A stretch of DNA of 64,000 nucleotides, from positions 248,001 to 312,000 of the forward strand of contig NZ_PKQQ01000001.1 of assembly GCF_002893095.1 (NCBI RefSeq), in the 5' to 3' direction. Origin of the DNA: Stenotrophomonas sp. VV52. GTDB taxonomy: Bacteria > Pseudomonadota > Gammaproteobacteria > Xanthomonadales > Xanthomonadaceae. Shown one piece after another: positions 61,854-64,000 of this stretch; the first letter of the stretch is position 1, and the number at the start of each line of letters is the position of its first letter. A program made the translations under genes and the position numbers. Under the pieces are notes generated by a model. The model had not been told where the DNA came from and searched no databases. It was given only the letters and a program-made list of their open reading frames with translations.

Positions 61854-63097
61854 CGGATACCCCGGTCAGGACTGACCCAGATCGCCCGCTTGCCGCGACG
61901 CTTCAACAGCGTCTTGGGCAGGGCCACCAGGGTCGTGAACAGGCTGATGAGCCAGTACGCCATCGGGTACCAGATCACCCAGAAGTAGTTACGGCCAATA
62001 TGCGTTTCATAACGACGGTCGATGATCAGGCTGCTGGCGAACTGCAGCAGGCAGACCAGCGCCAGGATCACGCCATGCCACTGCGGCAGCAGCGTGTCGA
62101 TGTACAGCTCCTGCGGCAACGGCATGAACTTGCCGAGCGCCCACAGCACGATGATGGTCAGCATGGTGTAGGCCCACAGCACGCTGAACACATACTCCAG
62201 CAACACCCCCCACATCCGCCGCTTGCGCCAGTCGAACAGCGAGCGACCATGCCGCAGCAGCACTTCCACGCCGCCCTGGGCCCAGCGCAGGCGCTGCCGC
62301 CACAGCCCCTTGAGCGTTTCCGGCATCAGGATGAAGCACAGTGCATTGGGTTCGTAGCGGATGTCCCAATGGTCCAGCTGCAGCCGCCAGCTGATGTCGA
62401 TGTCTTCGGTGATCATGTCATCGGACCAGTAGCCGATGCGGTGCAGCGCGGTGCGGCGGAAGCCGGCGATCACCCCGGAAATGGTGAAGATGCGGCCGTA
62501 CACGCGCTGCGCGCGCTTGATCATGCCGATGATCGAGGAGAACTCGGCCACCTGCAGCCGACCCAGCAGGGTGGAGCGGTTGCGGATGCGCGGGTTGCCG
62601 GTCACCGCGCCCACGCGCGGGCCCGAGGTCAGGTGCCAGACCATCCAGTGCGTGGCGTGCTCTTCCAGCATCGCGTCGCCGTCGATGCAGATCAGGTACT
62701 CCGAACGGGCGGCGAGGGCGCCCATGCGCAGTGCATTGGCCTTGCCGAGGTTGCGGTCCAGGTGCACCACGCGCAGGCGCGGGTGCTGCGCGGCCATCGC
62801 GTCCAGCCGGGCGCCGGTGTCGTCGCGGCTGCCATCGTTGATGGCGATCACTTCGAAGTCCGGGTAGTTCTGCGCCAGCGCCGCGCCCAGCGTGTCGGCC
62901 AGGTTGTCCGCTTCGTTGTGGCACGGAATCAGGATCGAGGCGAACGGGTACTCCTGCATCGGCGGCGGGTCGTCGCGCAGGCGCGCCTTGCGCTCGCGCC
63001 GGAAGAAGTAATACAGCCCGCCGGACATCCAGAAGAACGCCATCACCATCGGGTAGAAGAAGGCGAACTGGAACAGTGCGTAAAGGAACGGATGCAT
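61850..63097 (-). CDS. pgaC: Poly-beta-1,6-GlcNAc synthase PgaC
   Basis: Processive family 2 glycosyltransferase that makes the biofilm polymer poly-N-acetylglucosamine (415 aa). N-terminal membrane helices, then ASILIPCHNEADNLADT, AINDGSRDDTG, ICIDGDAMLEEHA (D-x-D), the ITEDIDISWRLQ acceptor motif and QRLRWAQGG (QxxRW), with three further helices. Start ATG 63097 has GAGG upstream, just after pgaB. Confidence 0.94.
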   Translation of the reverse strand: MHPFLYALFQFAFFYPMVMAFFWMSGGLYYFFRRERKARLRDDPPPMQEYPFASILIPCHNEADNLADTLGAALAQNYPDFEVIAINDGSRDDTGARLDAMAAQHPRLRVVHLDRNLGKANALRMGALAARSEYLICIDGDAMLEEHATHWMVWHLTSGPRVGAVTGNPRIRNRSTLLGRLQVAEFSSIIGMIKRAQRVYGRIFTISGVIAGFRRTALHRIGYWSDDMITEDIDISWRLQLDHWDIRYEPNALCFILMPETLKGLWRQRLRWAQGGVEVLLRHGRSLFDWRKRRMWGVLLEYVFSVLWAYTMLTIIVLWALGKFMPLPQELYIDTLLPQWHGVILALVCLLQFASSLIIDRRYETHIGRNYFWVIWYPMAYWLISLFTTLVALPKTLLKRRGKRAIWVSPDRGIR

Positions 63098-63104
63098 GGC
63101 GGCC

Positions 63105-64000
63105 TCACTTTTCCTCGTACGGGAATGTGCGCGCCGACATCGCGGCGCGCGCGTCCTGGGTGGAAGGCCGGCCGGCAATGAAGTCGTCCGGGTACCAGGC
63201 GAAATGGCGCACGCCCTGCGCCTGCAGGCGACGGATCTGCGCACGCAGGCGGTCGCCGGGAATCGGCTTCTGCGTGCGCCAGTCCACCGTCTGCAGCTCG
63301 AACATCGTCTGCGACAGCTGCGGGTCGTGCGCGCGCACGGCCACCACCAGCCGGTCCAGCCACTTCTCCGGGTTGCGGCTGCCTTCCATCCACGGCATCG
63401 CCATCAGCGCGGTGTGGTCATAGGCCTTGTTGAACAGGTCCAGGCGCTGCGCGAACCAGCTCGCGCTCTGCGGCTGCAGCACCGGCTGCGCGTAGAGGTT
63501 GCGCACCGTGGCCAGCTTCGGGCGCCAGCGCTGCGCGGCGTTGCGCAGCTCCAGGGTGAAGTCGATCAGCGCCTGGGTGCGCGCGCCGTCGCTGCCTTCC
63601 TGCGGCAGGTTGGCCAGCTCGGTGTCGCGCAGGTAGGCGTCGTCGTGGAACAGCAGGCCCTCGAAGTACGAGTTGATCGCCAGGTCTTCGTAGATGTCGT
63701 CGATGATGTGACGCACCTTGGGGTTGGTGAAGTCCAGGCGGAAGATGCCGTCGCTTTCGGGGCTCTCGATCGCCAGCGCGCTGCGGATCTTCGGGTCCTT
63801 GAGCTCGAAGCCGAGCACCGGCAGCCAGGCAAACACCTTTACCCCGGCGCGGGTCTTGAGCTGCCAGGCCACGCGGTTGAACAGGTCCGCGCGCATCGGC
63901 AGGTGCCGGTTCGGGAAGTACAGCGCGTCGGCCGAGCCATTGCCGTCCGGGTCGGCGAAGGCCTGCAGGAACACATGGGTGGGGCCGATCTTCTTGACCC
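63105..64000 (-). CDS. pgaB: Poly-beta-1,6-GlcNAc N-deacetylase PgaB, C-terminal part
   Basis: Only the last ~298 codons are in the window. They form the C-terminal glycoside-hydrolase-like domain: THVFLQAFADPDGNGSADAL, FPNRHLPMRADLFNRVAWQL, IIDDIYEDLAINSYFEGLLFHDDA, and WFAQRLDLFNKAYDHTALMA. This domain binds and cleaves partly deacetylated polymer in E. coli PgaB. The deacetylase domain is expected beyond the right edge, and pgaA upstream of it. The gene ends 7 bp before pgaC. Confidence 0.93.
   Translation of the reverse strand, partial: VKKIGPTHVFLQAFADPDGNGSADALYFPNRHLPMRADLFNRVAWQLKTRAGVKVFAWLPVLGFELKDPKIRSALAIESPESDGIFRLDFTNPKVRHIIDDIYEDLAINSYFEGLLFHDDAYLRDTELANLPQEGSDGARTQALIDFTLELRNAAQRWRPKLATVRNLYAQPVLQPQSASWFAQRLDLFNKAYDHTALMAMPWMEGSRNPEKWLDRLVVAVRAHDPQLSQTMFELQTVDWRTQKPIPGDRLRAQIRRLQAQGVRHFAWYPDDFIAGRPSTQDARAAMSARTFPYEEK

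Overview
The window looks like chromosomal DNA of a Xanthomonadaceae gammaproteobacterium, most likely Stenotrophomonas. The reasons are a uniformly GC-rich, densely coding sequence, many GTAG-headed palindromes of the SMAG/REP type known from Stenotrophomonas maltophilia, and an arginine cluster of the Xanthomonas kind (N-acetylornithine carbamoyltransferase, acetylcitrulline deacetylase, fused N-acetylglutamate synthase/kinase). No rRNA, insertion sequence, prophage or CRISPR array is visible. There is one tRNA, tRNA-Ala(CGC).

Layout. 1-7.2 kb: oxidative-stress genes (peroxiredoxin, Dps), a PAS histidine kinase with two response regulators, two alpha/beta hydrolases, a RelE/HigB-type toxin-antitoxin pair between a small gene and a degenerate copy of that gene's 3' end, and tRNA-Ala. 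7.4-12.5 kb: a chemoreceptor behind a near-perfect sigma-28 promoter, then a TonB-dependent receptor. 12.5-30.3 kb: housekeeping genes (rnd, xseA, queG, nnrD, tsaE, amiC-type amidase, mutL, gluQ, htpX), envelope proteins (FGE-like lipoprotein, M48 protease, DUF1684 and TraB proteins) and polyhydroxyalkanoate genes phaR and phaB. 31-45.3 kb: suhB, trmJ, a periplasmic binding protein coupled to a GGDEF-EAL enzyme, epmB/efp, mtaD-ubiG-gph, an M23 peptidase, pyrC, yidD and a DksA-like protein with a histone-H1-like tail. 45.8-48.9 kb: MFS transporter, sufE, cysS. 49.0-60 kb: argF'-argG-argE-argB/A-argC-argH, then a YciI-like gene, proB and proA. 60-64 kb: a DUF937/OmpA protein and the 3' part of a pgaBCD biofilm-polysaccharide operon.

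The most interesting signals lie between genes. (1) Upstream of argF' is a complete transcription-attenuation layout: a 33-codon leader peptide with clustered Arg codons, a strong intrinsic terminator, and a competing antiterminator whose 5' strand overlaps the leader stop codon. (2) A family of long palindromes of about 100-175 bp occurs six times; outer arms differ between copies but stay self-complementary, while an inner CATGGATG-type core is kept. (3) A 147-bp element with terminal inverted repeats occurs twice complete and twice truncated. (4) A 45-nt inverted repeat lies just upstream of phaR. Positions, starts and pairings were read by eye; family assignments rest on recognised motifs without a database search.
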